DNA of 64,000 nt from a virus (IMGVR_UViG_3300037502_002506:1-64000); one strand, 5' to 3'; positions 8,111-15,480 are shown, counted from the first letter of the stretch. The notes: generated from the letters alone by a model not told the origin. Program-made: numbers and translations.

Positions 8111-8139
8111 ATCCTATCACAAAAATATCAAAAAGTCAA
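8111..8139 (-). promoter_or_regulatory. leftward promoter of the small-gene cluster
   Basis: On the minus strand TTGACT, a 17-base spacer and TAGGAT with TGA immediately before the -10. It lies about 35 bases upstream of the 7912-8079 gene and matches the promoter family found on the plus strand. Confidence 0.65.
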
Positions 8140-8191
8140 GTCCTAACACGGCGTGTCGTGTGTGAATTAGGTCACATTTTCTGCCTCGCTG

Positions 8192-8213
8192 CGACACGCC
8201 CGACAGCGTCGGC
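8192..8213. repeat. GC-rich repeat, copy 1
   Basis: A 22-base GC-rich sequence (starts CGACACGCCCGACAGCG) is exactly repeated at 9740-9761. Each copy has an inverted GGCGTGTCG nearby (8152-8160 and 9825-9833). It contains a small hairpin (CGAC-AGC-GTCG). It lies between the divergent leftward and rightward promoters, so an operator or terminator role is possible. Confidence 0.6.
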
Positions 8214-8300
8214 AAAATGTCCGTTTTGTCCACTTACGTACGATGTGATTTTTCTCACAAAAATATTTTACAAAATGTCCGATTTATCCGCATTTTAGAT

Positions 8301-8329
8301 TTGAGATTGTCAGACCCCTGTGCTAGACT
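8301..8329 (+). promoter_or_regulatory. rightward promoter
   Basis: TTGAGA, a 17-base spacer containing TTGTCAGACCCCTGTGC, and TAGACT. It is followed by GAAAGGA and the start of the 8359 gene. This is the best example of the repeated promoter family in the early arm. Confidence 0.75.
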
Positions 8330-8358
8330 TACAGCATTAGAAAGAAAGGAAAAATGAA

Positions 8359-8541
8359 ATGAAAACTCCAATGTCGCTTAGAGAAATTGAGGAATTAGGT
8401 TTCTCTCTTGAAAGTAAAATTTGCGTGTTCTGCTCTCAAATAGTAGATGAAAGAATTTGCCTAAATTGCGGTGAATATAAAGGTGTAATAAATATCGTCG
8501 AAGCCGTAGGATACTACGGAAAAGAAATTCTCGGATACTAG
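8359..8541 (+). CDS. small zinc-ribbon protein
   Basis: 60 residues with CVFC (about residues 22-25) and CLNCG (34-38), a typical single zinc ribbon. Start chosen at the second ATG because the first, five bases earlier, meets a stop after two codons. GAAAGGA lies about 9 bases upstream. First gene of the rightward arm. Confidence 0.7.
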   Translation: MKTPMSLREIEELGFSLESKICVFCSQIVDERICLNCGEYKGVINIVEAVGYYGKEILGY

Positions 8542-8556
8542 AAAGGAAAACCGAAA

Positions 8557-8703
8557 ATGAATTATCAAGAACTAAAAGAGGCTCAAGATAAACAACGAGC
8601 CAAAGAAATGGAAAGAATTCGTCTAATGAATGAAATGTCTTTCGCTAATCGTAATCCTCGCCCTCTAAATAATGCCTATGAGTTAGGGAAATTAGATCGC
8701 TAA
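8557..8703 (+). CDS. hypothetical small basic protein
   Basis: 48 residues (MNYQELKEAQDKQRAKEMER), helical and highly charged. GAAAGGA precedes it. It follows the 8359 gene by 15 bases. No family recognised. Confidence 0.55.
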   Translation: MNYQELKEAQDKQRAKEMERIRLMNEMSFANRNPRPLNNAYELGKLDR

Positions 8704-8740
8704 ATGTGATATACCCCACAAAAATCAACGGCGTGTCGCC

Positions 8741-8769
8741 TTGATTTTGTCAGGGGAAAATGCTAAAAT
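8741..8769 (+). promoter_or_regulatory. rightward promoter
   Basis: TTGATT, a 17-base spacer (with TTTGTCAG) and TAAAAT preceded by TGC. It drives the 8800-9720 gene group. Confidence 0.7.
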
Positions 8770-8799
8770 TACAGAGTAATAAAATGAAAGAAGGTAAAA

Positions 8800-8997
8800 A
8801 TGAAAACTTATTCAATTCCAGACCTGCTAATTGGTCAGACTTACTACCCTCGCTCTATGGCGAGAAAATACCAGTATGGTGAAATCAACTTCGCTGAAAA
8901 GCGTGAGGATATTTACCTAAGCGAAGGCTATGAGCCTTTCGCAATTCGTTTCAATGGCAACAAGTGGGCTACTGTTGCGGTTAGGGTGGCTGACTAA
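8800..8997 (+). CDS. hypothetical protein
   Basis: 65 residues (MKTYSIPDLLIGQTYYPRSM), a predicted beta-barrel-like small protein. Ribosome binding site GAAAGAAGG. Coupled to the next gene by one-base overlap. Confidence 0.6.
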   Translation: MKTYSIPDLLIGQTYYPRSMARKYQYGEINFAEKREDIYLSEGYEPFAIRFNGNKWATVAVRVAD

Positions 8998-9113
8998 TGA
9001 AACTTCATGAATTTCAAGAATTAGTAAAAGCGCAACGCAAAGCGCAAGAATTGACAAACTTAGAGAAAATCGCTAAAATTGTATCAACAACGAAAGAAAA
9101 GGAAAATAACTAA
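8997..9113 (+). CDS. hypothetical helical peptide
   Basis: 38 residues (MKLHEFQELVKAQRKAQELT), a highly charged helix. TAATG overlaps with both neighbours (8800-8997 and 9113-9370), so it is translated as part of a coupled run. Confidence 0.5.
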   Translation: MKLHEFQELVKAQRKAQELTNLEKIAKIVSTTKEKENN

Positions 9114-9370
9114 TGACTAACGCAACTTACACAGATTTCCCCTTCACAGTAAAGGGAATCAACTTCATCTCACGAGTTTATTCTCACTCAGAAATGCTAA
9201 AAACAATTCTTAGCCTGCCTGCGGGAATTTTTGAAACCATGAATCAGGAAGCAGTTTCCGAAATTATTGGTGACCCTTCATTGCTAACTAATGATGAACT
9301 ATTGACAGAACTAGACAGAGTAAATGAAGGCGGAACTCATGCCTTTATTTTGTTAGGAGAAAATAACTAA
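9113..9370 (+). CDS. hypothetical protein
   Basis: 85 residues, acidic alpha/beta protein (MTNATYTDFPFTVKGINFIS). No family recognised. One-base TAATG overlap with both neighbours. Confidence 0.6.
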   Translation: MTNATYTDFPFTVKGINFISRVYSHSEMLKTILSLPAGIFETMNQEAVSEIIGDPSLLTNDELLTELDRVNEGGTHAFILLGENN

Positions 9371-9561
9371 TGACACTTTCTAAAACACACTTCAAGGCTA
9401 TTGCTTCAATCCTCGCAGATGTAAAAGATGAAATTCATCCGCAAGTCTATGAGGATTTAGTAGAAGGCTTCTCAACTTATTTCGGAACTAAAAACGAATT
9501 ATTTGATAAAGCAAAATTCGAAACCGCTTGCGGTGTTGATGAGTTAGGAATTATCGCATGA
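9370..9561 (+). CDS. conserved actinophage small protein
   Basis: 63 residues. The opening MTLSKTHFKAIASILADV and a later YFGTKNELFDKAKFETAC resemble a small helical protein common in large actinobacteriophages. Function unknown. Ends in an ATGA overlap with the next gene. Confidence 0.65.
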   Translation: MTLSKTHFKAIASILADVKDEIHPQVYEDLVEGFSTYFGTKNELFDKAKFETACGVDELGIIA

Positions 9562-9644
9562 GCAGATTTCTGACTACACTTGTTCAAATTTTTCTCATCG
9601 CTTCTATTTATTACACTATAAAACTTGCGACAAAAGAAAACTAA
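9558..9644 (+). CDS. tiny single-span membrane peptide
   Basis: 28 residues. Residues 5-21 form one hydrophobic helix (LTTLVQIFLIASIYYTI) with a short basic tail. The start overlaps the previous stop (ATGA), supporting translation by reinitiation. Function unknown. Confidence 0.45.
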   Translation: MSRFLTTLVQIFLIASIYYTIKLATKEN

Positions 9645-9720
9645 ATTCAAAACATGCGAGGTCTGCGGTAGAATTTTTGTCGCAGATCTAAAATGTTTTT
9701 TGTGCGCTGCTAAACAGTAG
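9625..9720 (+). CDS. small zinc-finger peptide (TTG start)
   Basis: 31 residues with CEVCG and CFLC, a two-CxxC zinc knuckle. The frame opens at TTG 9625, inside the 3' end of the membrane peptide gene. No ATG is available. The double CxxC is the main reason to accept it. Confidence 0.45.
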   Translation: MRQKKTKFKTCEVCGRIFVADLKCFLCAAKQ

Positions 9721-9739
9721 TTCAACTTTCAACTAATTC

Positions 9740-9761
9740 CGACACGCCCGACAGCGTCGGC
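9740..9761. repeat. GC-rich repeat, copy 2
   Basis: Exact second copy of the 22-base element at 8192-8213. It is followed directly by a consensus DnaA box TTATCCACA (9765-9773) and a near match (TATCCACAA, 9777-9785). Confidence 0.6.
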
Positions 9762-9834
9762 CACTTATCCACAGGATATCCACAATGTGAATTACGTTAC
9801 AATAAAAAAAATTCCCGAATTACGGCGTGTCGAT

Positions 9835-9863
9835 TTGCTTTCCAGAAATATTTTTGATAGGCT
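9835..9863 (+). promoter_or_regulatory. rightward promoter
   Basis: TTGCTT, a 17-base spacer and TAGGCT preceded by TGA, upstream of the 9893 gene. It lacks the TGTCAG spacer motif. Confidence 0.55.
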
Positions 9864-9892
9864 TGAAGCCTGAAAATGAAAGAAGGTAAAAA

Positions 9893-10048
9893 ATGAAAAA
9901 TATTCTAATCTCATATGTAATCGATGCTGATACGGATAAAGAAGCGATTAGTCATCTAAAGGCTTTGCTTTATTTGTTGCCACAAGACTATGCGAAAAAC
10001 TTTCAAGTTTTTGATATTTGTGATGTAGATAACAGCGTTTTGGCTTGA
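9893..10048 (+). CDS. hypothetical small protein
   Basis: 51 residues (MKNILISYVIDADTDKEAIS), alpha/beta. The start resembles small ferredoxin-fold regulatory proteins, but no family can be named. Ribosome binding site GAAAGAAGG. Its stop overlaps the -35 of the next promoter. Confidence 0.55.
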   Translation: MKNILISYVIDADTDKEAISHLKALLYLLPQDYAKNFQVFDICDVDNSVLA

Positions 10049-10073
10049 AAATGTCAGTAGCCTATGATAGGCT
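10045..10073 (+). promoter_or_regulatory. rightward promoter
   Basis: TTGAAA, a 17-base spacer starting ATGTCAG, and TAGGCT preceded by TGA. It precedes the five-gene group 10101-11206. Confidence 0.6.
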
Positions 10074-10100
10074 CAGAGTATTGAAAGAAAGGAAATAAAA

Positions 10101-10313
10101 ATGGATAAATTGGAATACGCACTACGACAGATTGCTAATTGTAATCTATGCGAAGGCAAGGGTGTCTTTTACTTTGGTAGCGGAGACTACTATGACTTTG
10201 AGGATTGCGAGTGTAATACTTATGGAATTATCTTTGATGAAACAGGCGAGGTAATTTTTGATAATGGACTACTAAGTGAGCCTGAACTACTAATGAGCGG
10301 AGAAGCACGATAA
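10101..10313 (+). CDS. small DnaJ-type zinc-binding protein
   Basis: 70 residues with CNLCEGKGVFYFGSG and CEC. The CxxCxGxG element is as in DnaJ zinc domains, followed by an acidic tail. It is a paralogue of the minus-strand 7272-7391 product. GAAAGGA precedes it. Its stop overlaps the next start (TAATG). Likely a zinc protein binding nucleic acid or protein. Target unknown. Confidence 0.65.
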   Translation: MDKLEYALRQIANCNLCEGKGVFYFGSGDYYDFEDCECNTYGIIFDETGEVIFDNGLLSEPELLMSGEAR

Positions 10314-10612
10314 TGGGAAGCAACATGGCTAACGAAATGGCAAGCGGTGTATTAGATGATTTAGGAATACACCTAGACATTGAAACTCAGATAGGAATTC
10401 ACTTATCTGCTAATCACTACCCTCCCGTACCCTCCAGCATGGTCAAGCCTTGTATTGAGGCTATTGACGCAGTAAATGATTTGGGACTATGGGACGCAGA
10501 CATAGAATTGCCTGAAGGAATATCGTGGCGAGGTAGCAATTATGCCCCTGCCCATGCTATTATTGAGGCACACCACCTAGAGGCTTGGCTTATTGAAAGA
10601 GAGGAATACTAA
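10313..10612 (+). CDS. hypothetical protein
   Basis: 99 residues, acidic and mostly helical, with several His (SANHYPPVPSSMVKPC and AHAIIEAHHLEAW). No family recognised. ATG 10328 (MANEMAS) is an alternative start. The 10313 start is chosen for the TAATG coupling. Confidence 0.6.
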   Translation: MGSNMANEMASGVLDDLGIHLDIETQIGIHLSANHYPPVPSSMVKPCIEAIDAVNDLGLWDADIELPEGISWRGSNYAPAHAIIEAHHLEAWLIEREEY

Positions 10613-10613
10613 A

Positions 10614-10766
10614 ATGAATGGATATAAATTCAGAACTGCGCTTGCTAAAATCGCACCTGATTATCAGATAGATGAGGATAATGACGGACAGATAATTATC
10701 TACACTAATCTAAAAGATGACGGAAATGACAACTATATTGAATTTGACCTAGATGAGGAGAACTAA
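10614..10766 (+). CDS. hypothetical acidic small protein
   Basis: 50 residues (MNGYKFRTALAKIAPDYQID) with a very acidic C-terminus. It starts two bases after the preceding stop region and ends two bases before the next gene. Confidence 0.5.
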   Translation: MNGYKFRTALAKIAPDYQIDEDNDGQIIIYTNLKDDGNDNYIEFDLDEEN

Positions 10767-10768
10767 AA

Positions 10769-10978
10769 ATGGAATACACTTATGCGCTAACTACTTCCTA
10801 TGACGGGGAACTAGTAAATACCCTGCGGGTTTCAGATTTACTTGAAGCCGTAAATGCGTGGGATAAATGCGTAGACTTTGGCGATGCTAAAGAATACGCA
10901 ACCTATAACTTATCAGACCCACTAGGTAAAATGTATACAAAAACTTTTTACCGAAATGGTGAAGTGAGCATTCGCTAA
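10769..10978 (+). CDS. hypothetical protein
   Basis: 69 residues (MEYTYALTTSYDGELVNTLR), beta-rich with no motif. GAGGAG in the end of the upstream gene serves as ribosome binding site. Abuts the next gene directly. Confidence 0.55.
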   Translation: MEYTYALTTSYDGELVNTLRVSDLLEAVNAWDKCVDFGDAKEYATYNLSDPLGKMYTKTFYRNGEVSIR

Positions 10979-11206
10979 ATGTCTGATACAATGATGAGCA
11001 TGGAATTGCGATTCGCTGATTATCTTCTGCCAAACCAATTGGCGGAAGGTGATCTCATCAAACTTGAAAACCAGTATCTAACTGTAAAAGAAATTAGCGA
11101 AACTAAAGAAGGATACAATTTAGTTTTAGCAGATGACTTTGATGATGAAGAAGAATATTTTATTCTTGATGATACAAAAATTGAATGGTATGTTTTTGTA
11201 GAATAA
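10979..11206 (+). CDS. conserved actinophage small acidic protein
   Basis: 75 residues. The pattern LAEGDLIKLENQYLTVKEIS followed by a (D/E)-rich strand resembles a small SH3- or beta-barrel-like protein frequent in large actinophages. Function unknown. Last gene of its group, followed by a CCCG-AAAAAG-CGGG hairpin. Confidence 0.6.
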   Translation: MSDTMMSMELRFADYLLPNQLAEGDLIKLENQYLTVKEISETKEGYNLVLADDFDDEEEYFILDDTKIEWYVFVE

Positions 11207-11315
11207 AATCCCGAAAAAGCGGGCCGACCAATTTATACCAAATGTCCGTTTTACGTAGTTTACGTAGAATCTCCCAAAATTTGTGATTTTTATTTGTTTG
11301 TGATATTATTATTTT

Positions 11316-11465
11316 ATGTTTAGAAAAAGCAAAGAAGAGTTGAGACGCATTCAAGAGTTGCGTAGATCCAATGCAGCCTCTGCCGTAAATAGCAAGCGTG
11401 TTTATACTAGACAAAGCAATAAAAAAATGATAGACTTATCAATGAAAGAAAGGGATGAGCAATGA
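11316..11465 (+). CDS. hypothetical basic peptide
   Basis: 49 residues (MFRKSKEELRRIQELRRSNA), strongly basic with possible nucleic acid binding. Ends with an ATGA overlap with the Gp88-like gene. Its ATG lies shortly after TATTATTATTTT, so its mRNA leader is short. Confidence 0.55.
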   Translation: MFRKSKEELRRIQELRRSNAASAVNSKRVYTRQSNKKMIDLSMKERDEQ

Positions 11466-12181
11466 AACTAAAACGCTCTAATGATAGGAAGGTGGCCAAT
11501 GCAGTCTCCCCAAATGGGAAAACGCCAACAATTGCTAACACTTTTGGACTACCTAGTGGTAAGGCTTACTCATGTCCTGGTGAGACCTCTGTATGCGCTA
11601 AAGTCTGCTACGCAGGAAAACTCGAAAAAATCTACAAAGGAGTAAGAGATACTCTATTACACAATTGGAATTTGCTAAAAGACGCAGACCATGACACAAT
11701 GGAAAATCTATTGCAAGAAATGATAGATGATTTCAAAAAAGATTGTGATAAGAAAGACGCCCCTAAACTATTCCGTATCCACTGGGATGGCGATTTCTTT
11801 AGCAAGGAATACGCATTCGCATGGAAACACGTAATCCTAAATAATCCTGATGTTCAATTCTGGGTTTATACTCGTGTAAAGATTGCTGCAGAAATGCTAA
11901 AGAATATTGATAATCTTAGTTTATATTTCTCTGCAGATAGTGAGAATATCAAAACAGCCGTAGAACTAAAACAAAATCATGGTGTACGCATGGCATACCT
12001 TGCACAGAATTTTGTAGCGGGTCAAGAAAAAATGAAAGAACTAATTTCTAAGCCTGGTGCTAAATGTCCTGAAAATGCAAAACGTATTCCTCTAATCTCT
12101 ACTAATGGCAGCGCATGCGTTAGTTGTGGATTGTGTGTTTATAATAAAGCAGATATTGTATTTAGTGCGAGTAAAAAATAA
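11462..12181 (+). CDS. Gp88-like protein
   Basis: A 239-residue protein matching the pattern of the mycobacteriophage gene product 88 family: LPSGKAYSCPGETSVCAKVCYA near the N-terminus, LFRIHWDGDFFSKEYAFAW in the middle, and a C-terminal CVSCGLC. The Cys clusters suggest an iron-sulphur cluster or zinc. Biochemical function is not established for the family. It is the largest enzyme-like protein in this arm apart from the DUF932 protein. The ribosome binding site is GAAAGGGATG. Confidence 0.75.
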   Translation: MKLKRSNDRKVANAVSPNGKTPTIANTFGLPSGKAYSCPGETSVCAKVCYAGKLEKIYKGVRDTLLHNWNLLKDADHDTMENLLQEMIDDFKKDCDKKDAPKLFRIHWDGDFFSKEYAFAWKHVILNNPDVQFWVYTRVKIAAEMLKNIDNLSLYFSADSENIKTAVELKQNHGVRMAYLAQNFVAGQEKMKELISKPGAKCPENAKRIPLISTNGSACVSCGLCVYNKADIVFSASKK

Positions 12182-12182
12182 A

Positions 12183-12242
12183 ATGCGTGTAGAGTATTTA
12201 TTGATAGCATGGCTAATACTTTACTTTTTTATTTCTCAATAG
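12183..12242 (+). CDS. tiny membrane peptide
   Basis: 19 residues, almost entirely hydrophobic (YLLIAWLILYFFIS). It begins two bases after the Gp88-like stop. Weakly supported on its own but similar to other one-span peptides in this genome. Confidence 0.3.
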   Translation: MRVEYLLIAWLILYFFISQ

Positions 12243-12341
12243 ATCCCCCGCAAAAAGTGGTCGGCCCCCAAAACCTATTTTGTCAAGTTACGACTATGTG
12301 ATTATGTTCACAAAAAAAATACCCCCAAAACCCTCCCCAAA

Positions 12342-12370
12342 TTGTATTTTTGGTATTTTTCTGCTAAACT
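12342..12370 (+). promoter_or_regulatory. rightward promoter
   Basis: TTGTAT, a 17-base spacer and TAAACT preceded by TGC, followed by CAGAAAGGA and the 12405 gene. Confidence 0.6.
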
Positions 12371-12404
12371 TATACTAAGACCCAAACAGAAAGGAAAAAC
12401 GCAA

Positions 12405-12572
12405 ATGACACTAGGCGGATACACTTATCAGGTAGGAGATTTATTTACTACCAGCAAGACAGGTGTGACAGGTCGTATTGAGAAGTTCGTTCCAATGCGT
12501 CAAAATGTCACTAAGGTCATGCTTCGCTTGGCAAATAATCAAACTAGATTTGCTATGGTGAAAACACACTAA
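12405..12572 (+). CDS. small paralogous protein (YxVGDxxT family), copy 1
   Basis: 55 residues from ATG 12405, chosen because GAAAGGA precedes it and an upstream frame extension lies over the promoter. The core YQVGDLFTTSKTGVTGRI is shared with the next gene (same length). Probably a small beta-barrel protein. Common in large actinophages, function unknown. Confidence 0.65.
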   Translation: MTLGGYTYQVGDLFTTSKTGVTGRIEKFVPMRQNVTKVMLRLANNQTRFAMVKTH

Positions 12573-12603
12573 TCTCAAAATGTGAGAAATATCAGGTTTC
12601 GGC

Positions 12604-12631
12604 TTGACATTATCTCTCAAAAATGTAATAA
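12604..12631 (+). promoter_or_regulatory. rightward promoter
   Basis: TTGACA, a 16-base spacer and TAATAA, about 40 bases upstream of the 12672 start. Confidence 0.5.
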
Positions 12632-12671
12632 TAATACAAGTAATAAAAACCAACTAACAAAGGAGAAAGAA

Positions 12672-12839
12672 ATGGCAGTAGCAACAGCAACTTACAAGGT
12701 AGGCGACACCTACACCTCACAGAAGTCAAAGGTGACAGGCGTTATTACTGAAATCAAGCCAAACACAGACGGAACAAGCGTTCGTGTAAAACTTGATGTC
12801 AATGGCTCACCTCGCTGGACAACTTGGACAGCAAAGTAA
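12672..12839 (+). CDS. small paralogous protein (YxVGDxxT family), copy 2
   Basis: 55 residues, core YKVGDTYTSQKSKVTGVI, paralogous to 12405-12572. AGGAGA lies 7 bases upstream. It has its own promoter at 12604 and a repeated 3' stem-loop at 12861, so it is an independent unit and may be abundantly expressed. Confidence 0.7.
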   Translation: MAVATATYKVGDTYTSQKSKVTGVITEIKPNTDGTSVRVKLDVNGSPRWTTWTAK

Positions 12840-12860
12840 TTCCTAAATAACAGGAAAAGT

Positions 12861-12886
12861 CCTGAGCATGACTACTAAAACTGCTC
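12861..12886 (+). terminator. repeated 3' stem-loop element, copy 1
   Basis: CCTGAGCATG, a short variable loop, then TAAAACTGCTC; GAGCA pairs with TGCTC. Same element as at 13451, 14297, 15481 and, on the minus strand, 33464. Always just 3' of a gene. Terminator or 3' processing element inferred. Confidence 0.55.
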
Positions 12887-12888
12887 AC

Positions 12889-12917
12889 TTGATTTCTAGC
12901 AGTAAAAATGCTAGACT
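12889..12917 (+). promoter_or_regulatory. rightward promoter
   Basis: TTGATT, a 17-base spacer and TAGACT preceded by TGC, directly after the stem-loop and before the 12952 gene. Confidence 0.65.
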
Positions 12918-12951
12918 ATAAATAACAACCCACTAAGAAAGGATAAAGTAA

Positions 12952-13371
12952 ATGGCACGACAGAAAGCAATTAGCGTGAAAATCGCTACAACTAAAGTCA
13001 TCAAGGCTTTAGAAACAAAACTAGCACAAATCCAAAAGGATAAGGCTAGTCAGAAATCAAACGAGGAAAAGTTTGATAAGGCTCTAAAGGCTTACAACAA
13101 AGAGGTAGCAAAGTTAGCACTAGATAAAATCTCTAAGGCAACTGACCTATCTGCTCACAAGAGATACAATGGAGAAGTCCAAGTATCCTTCGCTCTACCT
13201 GCTGGAACTATTGACCTACCTACTGAACCTGAAAGAGAGTTTCAGAGTTTCCATGAGTGGCAATACAAGGAAATGATAGAGGAAATTGAGAACGCAATTC
13301 GTATTCTCAAGATGACAGATGAGGAAGTAGTTTCTACTTCTACTTACAACGCTATCGCTAGATACTTGTAA
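12952..13371 (+). CDS. hypothetical helical protein
   Basis: 139 residues. Residues 1-65 are Lys/Ala-rich and coiled-coil-like, followed by a Pro-containing middle (SFALPAGTIDLPTEPERE) and a helical acidic C-terminus. Related proteins occur in other large actinophages without assigned role. GAAAGGATAA precedes the start. Monocistronic between a promoter and a strong terminator, suggesting high expression. Confidence 0.65.
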   Translation: MARQKAISVKIATTKVIKALETKLAQIQKDKASQKSNEEKFDKALKAYNKEVAKLALDKISKATDLSAHKRYNGEVQVSFALPAGTIDLPTEPEREFQSFHEWQYKEMIEEIENAIRILKMTDEEVVSTSTYNAIARYL

Positions 13372-13375
13372 AATT

Positions 13376-13400
13376 GAGAGGGGTGTAAAAGCCCCTCTCT
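13376..13400 (+). terminator. Rho-independent-type terminator
   Basis: GAGAGGGG and CCCCTCTC form a perfect 8-bp GC-rich stem immediately after the 12952-13371 stop. Confidence 0.75.
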
Positions 13401-13450
13401 CTATCCCCTGCGTTCCACGCTATTTATAGCAAGTGTCCCCTGGGGATCGT

Positions 13451-13474
13451 CCTGAGCATGACACTAAACTGCTC
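13451..13474 (+). terminator. repeated 3' stem-loop element, copy 2
   Basis: CCTGAGCATGACACTAAACTGCTC-type element with GAGCA/TGCTC stem. Here it follows another terminator and lies directly before a promoter. Confidence 0.5.
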
Positions 13475-13484
13475 CACCTCCAAC

Positions 13485-13514
13485 TTGACAAATGTCAGAC
13501 CCCAATGCTAAACT
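13485..13514 (+). promoter_or_regulatory. rightward promoter
   Basis: TTGACA, an 18-base spacer containing TGTCAGACCCC, and TAAACT preceded by TGC. Followed by GAAAGGA and the 13541 start. Confidence 0.75.
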
Positions 13515-13540
13515 TAGTATTAGAAAGAAAGGAAACTAAA

Positions 13541-13813
13541 ATGATAGCAACCGCTATAGCACTACAACAAGCAACACAAGAAGCAGTTCATGATGAAATG
13601 ACTATGGACATGGCTTCTCACTTATTTCACGCAAGAAATGAAATGTCAGATAATGATTTCGCAAGAGCATTATTTGAATATTCTGCTCTGCTCTCATCAC
13701 TAACAACAACTCTTGTAACCCATGTATTATTGACAGAGGAACAAGTAAATGCTATGATTAGTGATATCAAAGAATTTGATGAACTTGGAAAGGATGTAAC
13801 AAATGGAAACTAA
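13541..13813 (+). CDS. hypothetical helical protein
   Basis: 90 residues from ATG 13541, selected for the GAAAGGA site 9 bases upstream. All-helical, with hydrophobic C-terminal half (LFEYSALLSSLTTTLVTHVL). No family recognised. Overlaps the next gene by 11 bases. Confidence 0.6.
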   Translation: MIATAIALQQATQEAVHDEMTMDMASHLFHARNEMSDNDFARALFEYSALLSSLTTTLVTHVLLTEEQVNAMISDIKEFDELGKDVTNGN

Positions 13814-14213
13814 TGTAATTCATGCGACGGAGGAGTATCTTCGTAATCGAATCACAGAACTAGAGGAGCGAGTAAAGACTGTAGAAGAGTCTCATGCTCG
13901 TGTTGTACAGCGGGATTTTAGTACATCTGCTGCACTGAATGCAATGTCAGAGTCGCTACGTGACTGGACCGTGGAGAACCTAGAAAATGGCTCTATCAAT
14001 GATGAGCAGGCCTTGGAACTGGCGGAGATTGGTTCGTTTGAACTAACAAAAGAAGTAGAGGCTGAAGTCTCTGTAACTTACTACATAACATTGAATGTGC
14101 CTGCAGGAGAAAATGCTGAAGACATAATCAATGATATTGATTTCGACGCAATTGTATATGACACGGACCATGTTACACATGTTTCATCTAGTGTCGACAG
14201 TGTTGACATCTAA
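13803..14213 (+). CDS. hypothetical coiled-coil protein
   Basis: 136 residues. Residues 8-35 form a coiled coil (EEYLRNRITELEERVKTVEE). The C-terminal half is an acidic beta domain (VSVTYYITLNVPAGENAEDI). A structural or regulatory role is possible. No family named. Followed by a perfect terminator hairpin. Confidence 0.6.
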   Translation: METNVIHATEEYLRNRITELEERVKTVEESHARVVQRDFSTSAALNAMSESLRDWTVENLENGSINDEQALELAEIGSFELTKEVEAEVSVTYYITLNVPAGENAEDIINDIDFDAIVYDTDHVTHVSSSVDSVDI

Positions 14214-14219
14214 ATAAAT

Positions 14220-14246
14220 TTGCGTGGTTCATGAAAGGCCACGCAA
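14220..14246 (+). terminator. hairpin terminator
   Basis: TTGCGTGG and CCACGCAA form a perfect 8-bp stem with an 11-base loop, seven bases after the 13803-14213 stop. Confidence 0.65.
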
Positions 14247-14296
14247 TGTGCACGGATCTCTTCTTTCATCCTTTCTTTCAAAGAGACCGTGAGGGA

Positions 14297-14322
14297 CCTG
14301 AGCACGTCCACGTAAACTGCTC
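14297..14322 (+). terminator. repeated 3' stem-loop element, copy 3
   Basis: CCTGAGCACG ... GTAAACTGCTC with the GAGCA/TGCTC stem. It is followed by the recurrent AAAAAAGTGGTCGGCC and AAAATGTCCGATTTACG motifs and then a promoter. Confidence 0.5.
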
Positions 14323-14404
14323 ACCTCCAAAAAAGTGGTCGGCCCGTTTTGTCCTAAAATGTCCGATTTACGAAGTTACGATCAAAACGCCCGAATCCCA
14401 GGAT

Positions 14405-14433
14405 TTGCTTTTGTCAGACCGCTGTGCTAAACT
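14405..14433 (+). promoter_or_regulatory. rightward promoter
   Basis: TTGCTT, a 17-base spacer TTGTCAGACCGCTGTGC, and TAAACT. Drives the DUF932 gene. Confidence 0.75.
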
Positions 14434-14466
14434 TTAGATAATAAACAAAACAGAAAGGAATAAAAA

Positions 14467-15468
14467 ATGGCTCATGAATTAGAATCAGAAAAGTCATTCG
14501 CTAGTTTCCGTGAACCTGCTTGGCATGGTTTAGGAACCGTATTTACAGAGGAAGTTTCCACACGGGAAATGTTGTCTCTTGCTAATCTCCAGAATTGGAA
14601 TGTTAGATTGGAAGATGTTGTGATTCCAGAAAATCTCACATCAGATAAATCTTATCAGTATGTTGTGCGTACTAATCCGTTTGATAAAAATCAGACAGAT
14701 GTTCTTGGTGTTGTAGGTGAGCGTTATGTTCCACTACAAAATGAAGACCTATTCACTTTTGGTGATGCGATTCTTGATGGCGGTGGTCGTTGGGAAACAG
14801 CAGGTTCTCTAAAAGGTGGTCGTGTAGTGTTTGGCTCTCTTGCGTTAGAGCGTGAGACAGTTCTTGACCCTAATGGCGTTGCTGATGTTGTCAAGACTTA
14901 TCTTCTTGTCAATACATCACATGACGGTTCAGTTGCTATTCAAGCAAGTGTGACCCCCGTTCGTGTTGTGTGTGCTAATACTCTTGCCGTTGCTCTTGGT
15001 AGAGGTAAGCGTGGTATAAAGCAATCATTCAAGATTCGTCACACGCAATCTGCTGATGGTAAAGTTCAACAGGCTCGTGAGGCTCTAGGTGTTGCTAATG
15101 CATACATGGATGAGTTTTCTAAAATGGCTCAGTTGATGATTCAAAAAGAAATCACAGCGCAACAGTTCAATGACATTGTTTTGCTTGCGTATCCAAAGCC
15201 TGATGAGACTAAGAAGGGTGCATTGAAAAAGTGGGAAAATAAAATTGACACTATCAATGACATCTACACAGGTCAATTCAATGGCATGATTGCCAATACT
15301 GCTTGGGGTGCTTGGAATGCACTCACAGAAAGAATCGATTGGTATCGTGGAGGTAAGCGTGGTCTTACTGAATCAATCCTAATGGGTTCAAGTGGTTTTG
15401 ACCCTGCTATCACAGCAGAAAAAAATCGTTTGCTACAAGTTGTGAATTCAACTTTAGAATTAGTATAA
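14467..15468 (+). CDS. DUF932 / phage-plasmid-like protein
   Basis: 333 residues of the DUF932 (TIGR03299, phage/plasmid-like) family. Signature segments are FREPAWHGLGTVFTEEVST near residue 14, and RVVCANTLAVALG near residue 168, both typical. Family members occur on phages and plasmids, are often highly expressed early, and have no proven function. Monocistronic with its own promoter (14405-14433), GAAAGGA site and 3' stem-loop (15481). Length is normal for the family. Confidence 0.85.
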   Translation: MAHELESEKSFASFREPAWHGLGTVFTEEVSTREMLSLANLQNWNVRLEDVVIPENLTSDKSYQYVVRTNPFDKNQTDVLGVVGERYVPLQNEDLFTFGDAILDGGGRWETAGSLKGGRVVFGSLALERETVLDPNGVADVVKTYLLVNTSHDGSVAIQASVTPVRVVCANTLAVALGRGKRGIKQSFKIRHTQSADGKVQQAREALGVANAYMDEFSKMAQLMIQKEITAQQFNDIVLLAYPKPDETKKGALKKWENKIDTINDIYTGQFNGMIANTAWGAWNALTERIDWYRGGKRGLTESILMGSSGFDPAITAEKNRLLQVVNSTLELV

Positions 15469-15480
15469 ACTAATTCAACT

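Noticed and set aside
14231-14437. 68-codon plus-strand frame
   Set aside because: It runs across a terminator, a repeated stem-loop, recurrent intergenic motifs and the DUF932 promoter; no ribosome binding site.
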